Source of the DNA: Clostridia bacterium
GTDB lineage: Bacteria > Bacillota > Clostridia > Oscillospirales > CAG-272
NCBI GenBank assembly: GCA_017443595.1
Contig: JAFSYU010000010.1
Coordinates: 19,875-83,874 of the forward strand
DNA length: 64,000 nucleotides
Reading direction: 5' to 3'
Position 1 is the first letter of the stretch, and each line of letters opens with the position of its first letter. Below, one piece after another: positions 27,088 to 36,065 of this stretch. A model generated the notes under the pieces. That model made no database searches. It saw only the letters and a program-made list of their open reading frames with translations, and had not been told where the DNA came from. A program made the position numbers and the translations under genes.

Positions 27088-28935
27088 TCAGTGCAGCGTG
27101 CTTACGAATCTGAACAGGTCAACAACGTCTCTGTTGTTTACTTCTCCGTCGGCGTTATAATCGTAAACCGTTTCGTCTTCCTTCTTATCTCTGCTTGAAA
27201 CGTATCTGAACAGCTCCACAACGTCTCTGTTGTTTATCTCTCCGTCACCGTCGCAGTCGCCGCGGATGATCACCGCGCCGCCTATGCTTACATACCTCGC
27301 GGTGTACGTAACGCTGCCAGTGCAGTCCGTTACCTCTTTGTCCCAGCCGATAAACGATCTATCATCCTGCGCCGGATCTTCCGGAGCTTTTATTTTATCA
27401 CCGTAGTGATACGTTTTTTCACTTATGACCTTACCGTCGGCGTCAACGAATTTTACCGTGTATTCAATATATTCACTGTCGTATACCGCTTTATACTCGG
27501 CGTTTGCCGTGCAGGTCGCCGCTACCTTCTTATCCCAGCTTTTGAAAGTGTATGTGTACGTTTTATCGCTGTCGCGCTTCGGGTCTTTCGGTACCGTTAT
27601 TTTATCGTTATAACGGTACGTTTTTTCGCTTATGATCTTTCCGTCATGGTCAAGGAATTTCACTGTATAATCGATATATACTTTGTCGTATACGGCGTTA
27701 TATTCCGCATCGCCTTCGCATACGTCTTGCAGTTTGACGTCCCATCCTTTAAAAACGTAATTATACGTTTCATCTGAATAATCTTTAACGTCAGGTACTT
27801 CAACCTTGTCTCCGATCTTATAATAAACGCTTGACAAGACGTTTTCGCGGTCAACGAAAGTCACCAAAAACCAAATGTGCTCGCGTCTGTAGCCGCATTC
27901 GTTGCAGATATAATCGTACTGGTCGTCGTAAGTATGTTCGGAATGGTATACGAGATGCGGCTTAAGGTCGGTGTTGTAGTCCGAGATGCTTATACTGTTC
28001 CAGTCCGTGCCGAGATAATACGTTTTTTCTATCGCGCGGCAGGAATAGAACGCGCCTTCTTTTATTGTTTTTACGGTGCTCGGTATCGTTATGATTTTCA
28101 GATTTTCACAGTAGTAAAACGCGTTTTCTTCTATCGTCGTCACGCCTTCCGGTATATACATGCTTGTTACAACAGATTTGTCAAACGCGTATTTTCCTAT
28201 AACTTCAACTGTGCCGTCGTCCGGTATAACGCTTTTTTGGCATCCGAGCATCATTATTTTATTGTTTGTATCTATAAGACAGTCTCCGGCTGAATGGTAC
28301 GCGGCGTTATCCTTTGATACGGTTATCTTTTTAAGGGCGCCGCAGCCTCTGAACGCGTTGTTTGTTATAGAAGTTACTCTTTTTCCTATCGTCAGGCTTT
28401 CCGCCGCGCTACAATAGTGGAACGCGCCTTCACTTACCGTAGTTACGCTGTCCGGTACGGTTATGCTGTCAATAGAGCGACAATACTGAAAAGCTTTTTT
28501 TCCTATCACCGTTACGCTGTCCGGTATCGTTACGCTCTTCAGATTTTCACAGTTGTAAAACGTGTTTTCGCTTATCTCGGTCATGCCTGCAGGCAGATCC
28601 ATGCTCAGAAGGCTTTTGCATCCGTAAAACGCGCTCATTCCAATAGAGTTTACAGTATCCGGCAAAGATATGCCCGTAACGTCGGAGCGGTGCATGAACG
28701 CGCCGGGATCTACCGCCGTTACGGTCAGCAAACCGTTATTGAACTGCACTTTTTCCGGTATCACAACGGCTCCGCTTTTGTTACTGTCACAGGCCGTTAC
28801 GGAACAGTACGTGTTATGCGACGTATACGTTATACCGTCAATAACGACCGTCTCGTCATCGGCAAATACTACCGGTGCAAAGAACAGAGATGAGAGCATT
28901 GAAATTATTATAACTATACTGAATATTTTTTTCAT
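27088..28935 (-). CDS. secreted BspA-type leucine-rich repeat protein with dockerin-like module
   Basis: 615-aa secreted protein. A signal peptide (1-25) is followed by about nine BspA-type LRR_5 units (about 60-320; repeated SVTIPDSVTVIGKKAFQYC pattern). Three repeats of about 65 residues follow (EYTVKFLDxDGKxISEKTYxY pattern), resembling bacterial surface repeat domains. A C-terminal dockerin-like module (about 555-615) has two calcium loops, each followed by VVxLFRxVS. Proteins of this design bind host or substrate surfaces. The dockerin suggests docking rather than direct anchoring, since no membrane or sortase signal is present. An inverted repeat ACGGGA/TCCCGT at 28959-28992 lies in its upstream region. 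Confidence 0.88.
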   Translation of the reverse strand: MKKIFSIVIIISMLSSLFFAPVVFADDETVVIDGITYTSHNTYCSVTACDSNKSGAVVIPEKVQFNNGLLTVTAVDPGAFMHRSDVTGISLPDTVNSIGMSAFYGCKSLLSMDLPAGMTEISENTFYNCENLKSVTIPDSVTVIGKKAFQYCRSIDSITVPDSVTTVSEGAFHYCSAAESLTIGKRVTSITNNAFRGCGALKKITVSKDNAAYHSAGDCLIDTNNKIMMLGCQKSVIPDDGTVEVIGKYAFDKSVVTSMYIPEGVTTIEENAFYYCENLKIITIPSTVKTIKEGAFYSCRAIEKTYYLGTDWNSISISDYNTDLKPHLVYHSEHTYDDQYDYICNECGYRREHIWFLVTFVDRENVLSSVYYKIGDKVEVPDVKDYSDETYNYVFKGWDVKLQDVCEGDAEYNAVYDKVYIDYTVKFLDHDGKIISEKTYRYNDKITVPKDPKRDSDKTYTYTFKSWDKKVAATCTANAEYKAVYDSEYIEYTVKFVDADGKVISEKTYHYGDKIKAPEDPAQDDRSFIGWDKEVTDCTGSVTYTARYVSIGGAVIIRGDCDGDGEINNRDVVELFRYVSSRDKKEDETVYDYNADGEVNNRDVVDLFRFVSTLH

Positions 28936-29055
28936 TTACAGAAAACCTCCGTGATCATACGGGATAATTATATGCTTTATTTATTCCCGTTTCTATATAT
29001 ATCAGGTTAAAATTTTACATAATGTGTTAACATTTCATCGTATCTGCATTTTTTA

Positions 29056-29084
29056 TTGACAAATAGCCGTTATTGTGATAGAAT
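29056..29084 (+). promoter_or_regulatory. sigma-A type promoter of the four-gene operon
   Basis: TTGACA (29056-29061) and TAGAAT (29079-29084) with a 17-bp spacer, 20 bp before the ATG at 29105. Confidence 0.75.
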
Positions 29085-29104
29085 GGAGCGTAAGGAGAAT
29101 TATT

Positions 29105-29791
29105 ATGAAGGTTCTGATCTTAAACGGCAGCCCCAAATGTGAAAAAAGCGACACGCTGCATATGTCCGCCGCATTCGCGCGCGGTATCTGTTCCGTATCC
29201 GGCGGTGAAACAGAGATAATACATACTGCGCAAAAGCGCATTGAATACTGCACCGGCTGTTTTATATGCAAAAAGACCGGACAGTGCGTTATAGACGACG
29301 ATATGACGGGTATTTTAGCGTCTGTAAATAAAAGCGACGTCGTTATTTTCAGTTTTCCCGTTTACTGTCATTCGATACCGGCGGCGCTGAAAGTCGTTAT
29401 CGAGCGCACAATGCCGCTTTCGTTTGAAAAGATAGTAAAAAATGAAGAAGGTCACTATCATCACATAGAACGTGAAGGATCAAAACAAAAGCGCTTCGTT
29501 ATGATATGCGGCAGCGGTTATCCGCAGAGCAGAGACGATTTTGAACTTATAACAAAAACGTTCAGACGCACGTTCAGACAGTGCGATCTGACCTTAACGG
29601 TTGAAGAAAGTCCGCTTTTCAACATAAAAGACGCGGAGCCGCTGGCAAAACCGCGCCTCGCACTTCTTGAAGAAGCGGGCAAAGAATACGCATCAAACGG
29701 CGCTTTATCGGAGCAGACGGTAAAAGCCCTCGCCGTGCCCATGATACCGGAAGAAATATATATGAAATTCGCAAACGGCGAAAAACCGTAA
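29105..29791 (+). CDS. flavodoxin-fold NAD(P)H-dependent oxidoreductase
   Basis: 228-aa flavin reductase-like protein. The FMN phosphate loop NGSPKCEKSDT is at residues 6-16. A Cys-rich block YCTGCFICKKTGQC near residue 50 is as in iron-sulfur flavoproteins and related reductases. The FSFPVYCHSIPAALKVVIER block near residue 84 is typical. The ATG at 29105 sits behind AAGGAGAA; an upstream start has no ribosome site. It leads an operon with a zinc-ribbon protein, an unknown protein and a dockerin protein. Its electron partner is unknown. Confidence 0.82.
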   Translation: MKVLILNGSPKCEKSDTLHMSAAFARGICSVSGGETEIIHTAQKRIEYCTGCFICKKTGQCVIDDDMTGILASVNKSDVVIFSFPVYCHSIPAALKVVIERTMPLSFEKIVKNEEGHYHHIEREGSKQKRFVMICGSGYPQSRDDFELITKTFRRTFRQCDLTLTVEESPLFNIKDAEPLAKPRLALLEEAGKEYASNGALSEQTVKALAVPMIPEEIYMKFANGEKP

Positions 29792-29804
29792 AAAGGGGGA
29801 AAGC

Positions 29805-30332
29805 ATGAGACGCGACGTTATACATTACTACGAAAGAAACATAGCGGACGTTTACGGGGCGTACAAAGCCGCGGCTATGCAGAAATTCGGCAAAAACTGC
29901 CGTGAAGAGCCGTATCACACCCTGTCCTTCGGGCTTAATTACTCGTTCCGCTACAATATGAACGGCGGCGCTTGCACCGTGCATTTTATGCCGTACAACA
30001 CCGGCACAGCGGTAAACATCAGATACAGCATCGTTCAGCTTGCCGGCGCCAGATACGGCGCGCACGACAAGGAAATGTCAGCGTTTGTCACGTCCGTGAT
30101 CGGCGTGCCCGCAATGGATCTTAAAATAGACCCTGAGATCTTTCTGCTTGAGCAGAACAAGGTTTCAGCCGGCTCGTATACGCCCCCGGCTCCTTCATAT
30201 CAACCGGCGCCCGCTCAACCCGCGCAGACGTATCAGGCACCTTCGGCGTCACCGAAATTCTGCGCAAAATGCGGCGCAAAACTCGATACCGGCGCAAAAT
30301 TCTGCGGCGGATGCGGAAATAGAATTATATAA
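29805..30332 (+). CDS. zinc-ribbon protein of unknown function
   Basis: 175-aa protein with an unrecognised alpha/beta N-terminal domain (about 1-115), a Pro/Ala/Gln-rich linker (about 125-148) and a C-terminal zinc ribbon, CAKCG...CGGCG (about 152-172). Such tails bind zinc and often mediate protein contacts. It lies 13 bp after the flavodoxin-fold gene behind a GGGGGAAAG site. The function is unknown. Confidence 0.72.
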   Translation: MRRDVIHYYERNIADVYGAYKAAAMQKFGKNCREEPYHTLSFGLNYSFRYNMNGGACTVHFMPYNTGTAVNIRYSIVQLAGARYGAHDKEMSAFVTSVIGVPAMDLKIDPEIFLLEQNKVSAGSYTPPAPSYQPAPAQPAQTYQAPSASPKFCAKCGAKLDTGAKFCGGCGNRII

Positions 30333-30355
30333 ATAATATAAAGGCGGTAAATATT

Positions 30356-31264
30356 ATGACACTTGATGAACAGGATCTCAGACACGGATTAAAATTCATA
30401 GTCGGCGTATGGCAGGTGGACTACGTTGTAAACGCCTGGTCAAACGACCTTGCGCACATTCCGGCAAAAGAATTCAAAAGCGATGACGGACGCGATTTTT
30501 CCGACATTACTTTTACGTTTTTTGAAGACCACACGGTACTTATGAAAAACGCTTCGGACGGAAAAGAAGAAAGAGGCAGCTGGGAGCAGACCGGATGGTC
30601 CGAATACCACTATACCTTAAACGGATTTATAGATATTCCCGAGGGTGATTTCCGCAAAAACGCGGAAACGCTTTCCGTGTTTGACGGCTTTCTTGTTTTC
30701 AGCATAGGATTTCTTGCCATAGGCATGAAAAAGATAAGCGACGGCGTTGTAACGGAAGTTAAAAAGAAAGATATAGGCGATATAGAAGTAAGCGAAGAAG
30801 ACGCGAAAGCCGACGGGATAGCAGGAATATACGCTCCGGCAAAGACGATGTCCGTTATAAACGATTCTTTCGGAATGTATACAAAAGAAGAGATAGAAGC
30901 CGAATTCAAACGCAAGCAGGACGCAGGTGAAGACGTTGACGACAGCGCGCTCAGAATGCTTGATATGACTGTGGAATTCACGGCCGACCATAAAGTTCTG
31001 CAGTGGATGAAGCTGCCTGAGGGCGTATCCGAGGAGATGATAAAGCAGGCGATGGAAGCCGGCGAGATATCCGCGGTAAAAGACGGATATTTTACCATGA
31101 ACGCAAAAGAGTGGAAATGCGTTGACGGCAAGTATTATTATGATACCGGCGAGCACCGCGAGACGTTCGGAGAAGTACAGTCCTCATGGGACGAGCTCAA
31201 ATTTGACGAAGACGGGCTTTTGGACTTTGCTTCCGGCATGATGAAACTGAAAAAGATGCAATGA
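30356..31264 (+). CDS. hypothetical protein with two lipocalin-like halves
   Basis: 302-aa soluble protein without signal peptide. Two regions (about 15-125 and 195-300) each start with a short Trp-containing or beta-rich stretch and alternate strands (GVWQVDYVV, SWEQTGWSEYHYTL; TADHKVLQWMKLP, SSWDELKFDEDGLLDFASGMMKL), as in lipocalin-like domains, but no diagnostic motif is present. It is the third gene of the operon, with an AAAGGCGG ribosome site. The function is unknown. Confidence 0.65.
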   Translation: MTLDEQDLRHGLKFIVGVWQVDYVVNAWSNDLAHIPAKEFKSDDGRDFSDITFTFFEDHTVLMKNASDGKEERGSWEQTGWSEYHYTLNGFIDIPEGDFRKNAETLSVFDGFLVFSIGFLAIGMKKISDGVVTEVKKKDIGDIEVSEEDAKADGIAGIYAPAKTMSVINDSFGMYTKEEIEAEFKRKQDAGEDVDDSALRMLDMTVEFTADHKVLQWMKLPEGVSEEMIKQAMEAGEISAVKDGYFTMNAKEWKCVDGKYYYDTGEHRETFGEVQSSWDELKFDEDGLLDFASGMMKLKKMQ

Positions 31265-31300
31265 GCATTAAAATATATCAACATTAAAGGAGACACAAAA

Positions 31301-32272
31301 ATGAAAAAAATTTTAATACTTGCACTTGCCGTTATTATGGTAGCGATAATATGCGTATCCGAGTCTATGGCAATATGCTACAACCACCTCGTTGACGAAG
31401 GCTATCCTGTCGACAGCGCGAGCACATGGGAACTTATGTGCTGGACAGTTTCCGACACGGAGATAAAACGCGTTGGATACAGCATTGACGAAGGCGATAC
31501 GAACTGGGTCATTACGGAAATAGGGCACTATGCCTCGCAGTCAAGCACAACGATAAAACCGAACGACTGCTTCCGTGACGATGAGCTTGAAGCCGCTGTT
31601 TTCAACTACAGTATGTCCGGCGGTCTTGCATCAGGCTATGCATACCGTATCCATATAACGATAGACAGGACCAAACTGTCAAACAGCAAGCATACGGTGG
31701 TGATCATGGCGGAATTCAGCGACGGTCAGATCGACAATGCGTTAGCAGGCGAATCCGGAGCAAAAGTATTCAAGATCAAAAAGAGGACCACGACCGAGAC
31801 AACTCCGGAAGAAACAACTGACCCCGCCGAATCAAGTGATGTTGAAGAATCAAACGAGACCGTTGACACAAACGATACCGTTGACACAAACGAGACCGAT
31901 GGATCAAGCGAAGCCGAAGTATCAAGCGAGCCCGAGGAATCCAAAGATCCCGACGAGACAAAGGATGAGCAGTCAAGCGAGCCCGAGGAATCCAAAGATC
32001 CCGACGAGACAAAAGATGAAGACGAGTCAAGCGAGCCCGAGGGATCCACAGAGCCCGATGAGACGGAAAATACCGTAGATCCCGCCAAGCTTGAACGCGG
32101 CGACTGCAATAAAGACGGAGAAGTTGACAATAAGGATATCGTAACGCTGTTCAGATACGTTTCCGGCAACGAAAAAGAAGAAGACGAGACGATCTACGAT
32201 TACGACCAGGACGGCGAAGTCAACAATAAAGACGTTACAAGCCTGTTCCGCGCGGTAAGCACGCTTCAGTAA
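31301..32272 (+). CDS. secreted protein with acidic repeat linker and C-terminal dockerin-like module
   Basis: 323-aa secreted protein: signal peptide (1-24), a beta-rich N-terminal domain of about 135 residues that I do not recognise, then an acidic Ser/Glu/Asp/Thr linker (about 165-255) with a near-exact tandem repeat of SSEPEESKDPDETKDE. A dockerin-like module follows at about 262-323 with loops DCNKDGEVDNKD and DYDQDGEVNNKD and helices VTLFRYVS and TSLFRAVS. It is the last gene of the operon and ends at a terminator. It is probably displayed at the cell surface through a cohesin. Confidence 0.83.
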   Translation: MKKILILALAVIMVAIICVSESMAICYNHLVDEGYPVDSASTWELMCWTVSDTEIKRVGYSIDEGDTNWVITEIGHYASQSSTTIKPNDCFRDDELEAAVFNYSMSGGLASGYAYRIHITIDRTKLSNSKHTVVIMAEFSDGQIDNALAGESGAKVFKIKKRTTTETTPEETTDPAESSDVEESNETVDTNDTVDTNETDGSSEAEVSSEPEESKDPDETKDEQSSEPEESKDPDETKDEDESSEPEGSTEPDETENTVDPAKLERGDCNKDGEVDNKDIVTLFRYVSGNEKEEDETIYDYDQDGEVNNKDVTSLFRAVSTLQ

Positions 32273-32291
32273 ATAATCATAAAACAAATCT

Positions 32292-32323
32292 AAAAGGCTG
32301 TCATTGATCGACAGCCTTTTTTT
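32292..32323. terminator. intrinsic terminator
   Basis: AAAAGGCTGTC and GACAGCCTTTT with a 6-base loop and flanking A and T runs. Ends the operon and could also serve the convergent GH127 gene. Confidence 0.9.
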
Positions 32324-32344
32324 ATCAGAAAAACGAACCCGGTC

Positions 32345-34105
32345 TTAATTCTCCGGCCCCAGCCAGCACTTATACTCCGTCCTCCCGTCCCAGCTCGCGC
32401 CGGCCTTGTAATACGGGATGAATATGCATCCGCCCGCGGTTATACGGAACGGATCGCGCAGTATCTTATATTCCGTTATATAACCCGGTTTAAAAGAAAC
32501 CGGTCTGTCAGATCCGGGATCAACGCTTTTGTCGCGCGCAAGCACGAGCGCGCCGTACGTTAAAAGCACTTTGCCGCCGTTTGCGGGGTCCGGATGACAG
32601 ATAAGCGGTATGTCAAACGTAAGCGTGATATTTTCTTTATTTTTCCACGTCTTTTTTATGACCGCGTAACCGTTATCATATACCGCGTTGTGTGATAAAG
32701 CGTGTTTTTTGCAAAAACCGGGTATCCGCATAGCAAGCGTATATTCGCTCTCCGTTTCCGGCATGACAGTAACGGTGATCTTATTATCAAGAGGATAATC
32801 CGTTTCCGTTTTGATCTTGCCGAAACCGTTTATATGAGCCTCCGACGGAAAATACAGATTGATACAGCATCTTTTCTCTTCTTCGCAGTATGCGGCGTAC
32901 GGCAATACCGCAAGTCCCATAGGTCCGTTTGCGGTGCAGCAGGAGAGCGGTATGCCGTTTATATCGTAGCTGAAATTGACCTTCGTGCTCCTTGTGCCGT
33001 TGAACTTGGGGAAATAGTCGAAAAACGATCCGTCCTGCTTCATCGCGCCGAACAGAGCGTTATACGCGCTGATCTCGATCTTATCCATAAGAGCCGCGTC
33101 GCCCGTCAGTCTGTAATAATTGAGCATCAGCTTCATATACGTCACGGTGACGCACGTTTCCATACTGAGCTTTATCGCCTCGTCCGCCTGATGAAAATAC
33201 GTATCGTTCCACTGCTCGCCCGTGCCGGGACCGAGGTTATACGGTCCGTCCGCGCCGCCGGAGCCTAAATACGTTATCTCGCGCCGGTTTATCATTTCGA
33301 TAAACTTTCCGGCGCAGTTTATGTATTTCTCTATCCCCGTCGCGCGGTAATATTCAAGCAGGCCTTCAAAACAGCTCATCATCTCGTATGCTTTGGCTAT
33401 GCTCTGCTCCGGTACGCCGTTGTTTCCTATATCCTTCGGATAAACACCGGACAGGACCGCGTCTATGACGTTCTGCCTTTTGCAGAAGCCCGAGTTGACG
33501 ATATGCTCCGCAAGCGCAAAAAGCTCTTTTTCTCCGGTGAGGTTATACAGCTTCATTACCGGCTCAAGGATCGAGGATGATTCTATGCCGCAGAACGCCC
33601 AGCCCGTTTCGGTTACCGGCGTTTTGGGCGGATCTCCCACCTGTGAAGCCGTGTATAAAGCGAGCTTTACCATACAGTCAATCACGTTTTGCCCGCCGAA
33701 CGCGGAGTAATACTCCCACAGTCCGAGCAGAACGTATTTGCGCTCCCAAAGATCCGAGCCGCAGCTGCCGTTCGGCTGTTTTTGTTTCGGCGCGGTACTT
33801 ATATCGCCGTCACAGTCCTGTATGCTCATCATATCCGCGGCGGCGGAGTCAACGACTTTTCGCAGACGTTCGTCGCCTGAGTATTTACAAATAAGGCACG
33901 CGGCGCGCATTATTTTTCCGTAAAACTCGCCTGCCGCAAAGACGTCCAGCTTGTTTCTGAAATAATCGGTCAGCGCCGTCATATCGAGCTTTAGGAAAAG
34001 GCCGTCCGTGACCGCCTTTATCCTGTTATCAAGCTCTCCGTATATTTTAACGTTATCGCATAAAGCGACTTTGTCTTTTACGGCGGAATATTTATAGTTA
34101 TCCAT
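32345..34105 (-). CDS. GH127-type glycoside hydrolase (beta-L-arabinofuranosidase-like)
   Basis: 586-aa enzyme of the GH127/DUF1680 family, which releases beta-L-arabinofuranose through a catalytic cysteine in a zinc site. The ETCVTVTYMKL block (Glu and Cys, near residue 330) and the later LSCCTANGPMGLAVLP block (paired Cys, near residue 415) supply the expected ligands and nucleophile. No signal peptide is seen, so it is likely cytoplasmic. The ATG at 34105 is preferred, giving a 1-bp gap to the upstream ABC gene; a TTG at 34114 would overlap it. It is the last gene of the MarR-ABC-ABC unit, so it may act on a transported sugar or be a passenger there. Confidence 0.85.
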   Translation of the reverse strand: MDNYKYSAVKDKVALCDNVKIYGELDNRIKAVTDGLFLKLDMTALTDYFRNKLDVFAAGEFYGKIMRAACLICKYSGDERLRKVVDSAAADMMSIQDCDGDISTAPKQKQPNGSCGSDLWERKYVLLGLWEYYSAFGGQNVIDCMVKLALYTASQVGDPPKTPVTETGWAFCGIESSSILEPVMKLYNLTGEKELFALAEHIVNSGFCKRQNVIDAVLSGVYPKDIGNNGVPEQSIAKAYEMMSCFEGLLEYYRATGIEKYINCAGKFIEMINRREITYLGSGGADGPYNLGPGTGEQWNDTYFHQADEAIKLSMETCVTVTYMKLMLNYYRLTGDAALMDKIEISAYNALFGAMKQDGSFFDYFPKFNGTRSTKVNFSYDINGIPLSCCTANGPMGLAVLPYAAYCEEEKRCCINLYFPSEAHINGFGKIKTETDYPLDNKITVTVMPETESEYTLAMRIPGFCKKHALSHNAVYDNGYAVIKKTWKNKENITLTFDIPLICHPDPANGGKVLLTYGALVLARDKSVDPGSDRPVSFKPGYITEYKILRDPFRITAGGCIFIPYYKAGASWDGRTEYKCWLGPEN

Positions 34106-34106
34106 A

Positions 34107-36065
34107 TCAGTCAAGCTCTTTTTTGCCCGTATAAAGCTCGTAATATCTGCCCTTCATTGCAAGCAGCTCGTCGTGATCGCCGCGCTCTATTATCTCGCCC
34201 GCTTCAAGCACCATTATGGCATTGCTGTTTCTTACGGTAGACAGTCTGTGCGCTATAACGAACGTCGTTCTGTTTTTCATGAGTCTGTCCATGCCGTGCT
34301 CTATGTGGCGCTCTGTACGTGTGTCAACGGAGCTTGTCGCCTCGTCAAGTATGAGTATGGGCGCTTTTGAGATAGCCGCGCGCGCTATGTTCAACAGCTG
34401 ACGCTGACCCTGCGAAAGATTAGCGCCGTCGCCCTCAAGCATAGTGTTGTAGCCGTCCGACAAACGCATGATGAAGCTGTGCGCGGACGCGGTCTTCGCC
34501 GCCTCTATGACCTCCTCGTCCGTCGCGTCAAGTCTGCCGTAGCGGATATTTTCCATGACCGTTCCGGTAAACAGATGCGTGTCCTGGAGCACCATTGCTA
34601 TGTTTTTGCGCAGCTCGTCGCGTTTGATATCCTTAATATCAACACCGTCTATAGTTATTTTGCCTTCTTCAATATCGTAGAAGCGGTTTATAAGGTTAGT
34701 GACCGTAGTTTTGCCCGCGCCGGTCGAGCCGACGAAAGCTATCTTCTGTCCCGGTTTTGCATATAGATTTATGTGTTTCAGCACCGTTTTGCCCGGAACG
34801 TAACCGAACGTTACGTCTTCAAATACCACGTGGCCTTTCATATCTTTCATATCCCGGGCGTTTTCTTTATCCGCCTGTTCCGGATCGGTATCCATCACTT
34901 CAAACACGCGCTCCGCGCCGGCAAGCGCCGCAAATACCGTCGCCATCTGCTGTGAAATGGAGTTTATAGGCATTGAAAACTGTCTTGCGTACTGCGAAAA
35001 CACCGTAAGACCGCCCGCGCCCAAAAGACCGTTCAGCATAAGTATGCCGCCGACGCCGATAGTAACGGCAAGCGTGATCTGAGACGTGTTGCCCATTATA
35101 GGACCTACTATGCCGCCCCAGAACTGCGCTTTGAACTGTTTGGAGCGCATATCGTGATTTAACAGTCCGAATTCTTCTACGCATTCATCCTCGTGATTGA
35201 ACACTTTTATGACTTTCTGTCCGGTAACGGTTTCTTCCATATAGCCGTTCACCGCGCCGAGCGCCGCCTGCTGGCTTACGTAATGCTTGCGGGAAATGCC
35301 GGCGATCTTGGCGCCGCCGAGCGCGAATATCGGGAAAAACGCGACGACGATCAGCGTCAGTATCCAGCTCGTGCTTATCATGAACACAAGCGTGCCTATA
35401 AGCGTCACCGCGCCGGATATGAGCGAGGTGAGCGAGTTGCTCAGCATATTTTCAATATTGTCAATATCGTTTGTGAAGCGCGACATTATCTCGCCCGTCG
35501 GGTGACCGTCAAAATAACGCACGGGCAGCTTCTGCAGTTTTTCAAACAGATCGTTTCTTATCTTTTCAACCATGCCGAGCGTGACGGATAGCATCAGACG
35601 GCTCTGCAGATACGTCGTCGCTATGCCGAAAAGATATACCGCGCCTAAAATTATCATCGCCGCGGCGACGTATGACAGTACGTTGTCATCTTTGAACAAT
35701 ACGTTTGAAAACGCTCCTACGTAACCGCCCACCTTTGCTTCAAGACCGCTTAAACTCTCTGCAAGCTGAGGCGCGACCGTTGCCGTAAGTTTGTTTATGA
35801 CGGGAGCGAGCATATATCCGCCGATAAGCGACGTTACCGTACTTACCGCCATGCATAAAAGCACCGCGGCTATCCTGCCCCTGTAGCCCTTTGAATACGA
35901 TACAAGGCGTGAAAGTGTTTTTTTGGCGTTTTTGGGTTTGCCCGCAGCGCCTCTCATGCCGCCGGGTCCGCCGCCTCTCGGTCCGCCGGGGCCGCCGTGA
36001 CGCTTTTCCGGACCTTTGTTTGAGCTGTTATACTGTTTTCTTAACTGTTCCAAAGTTCTCGGCAT
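34107..36065 (-). CDS. ABC exporter half-transporter (permease-ATPase), second subunit
   Basis: 652-aa type IV ABC exporter. A Gly/Pro/Arg-rich N-terminal extension (about 15-45) precedes six membrane helices (about 55-350) and the ATPase domain. Walker A is VGSTGAGKTT near residue 440, the signature reads LSQGQRQ (not LSGGQ), and Walker B with the catalytic glutamate is LILDEATSS. Its stop-start overlap with the upstream gene (TGATG) shows it pairs with it as a heterodimer. The substrate is unknown; peptides, lipids or drugs are possible. Confidence 0.9.
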   Translation of the reverse strand: MPRTLEQLRKQYNSSNKGPEKRHGGPGGPRGGGPGGMRGAAGKPKNAKKTLSRLVSYSKGYRGRIAAVLLCMAVSTVTSLIGGYMLAPVINKLTATVAPQLAESLSGLEAKVGGYVGAFSNVLFKDDNVLSYVAAAMIILGAVYLFGIATTYLQSRLMLSVTLGMVEKIRNDLFEKLQKLPVRYFDGHPTGEIMSRFTNDIDNIENMLSNSLTSLISGAVTLIGTLVFMISTSWILTLIVVAFFPIFALGGAKIAGISRKHYVSQQAALGAVNGYMEETVTGQKVIKVFNHEDECVEEFGLLNHDMRSKQFKAQFWGGIVGPIMGNTSQITLAVTIGVGGILMLNGLLGAGGLTVFSQYARQFSMPINSISQQMATVFAALAGAERVFEVMDTDPEQADKENARDMKDMKGHVVFEDVTFGYVPGKTVLKHINLYAKPGQKIAFVGSTGAGKTTVTNLINRFYDIEEGKITIDGVDIKDIKRDELRKNIAMVLQDTHLFTGTVMENIRYGRLDATDEEVIEAAKTASAHSFIMRLSDGYNTMLEGDGANLSQGQRQLLNIARAAISKAPILILDEATSSVDTRTERHIEHGMDRLMKNRTTFVIAHRLSTVRNSNAIMVLEAGEIIERGDHDELLAMKGRYYELYTGKKELD

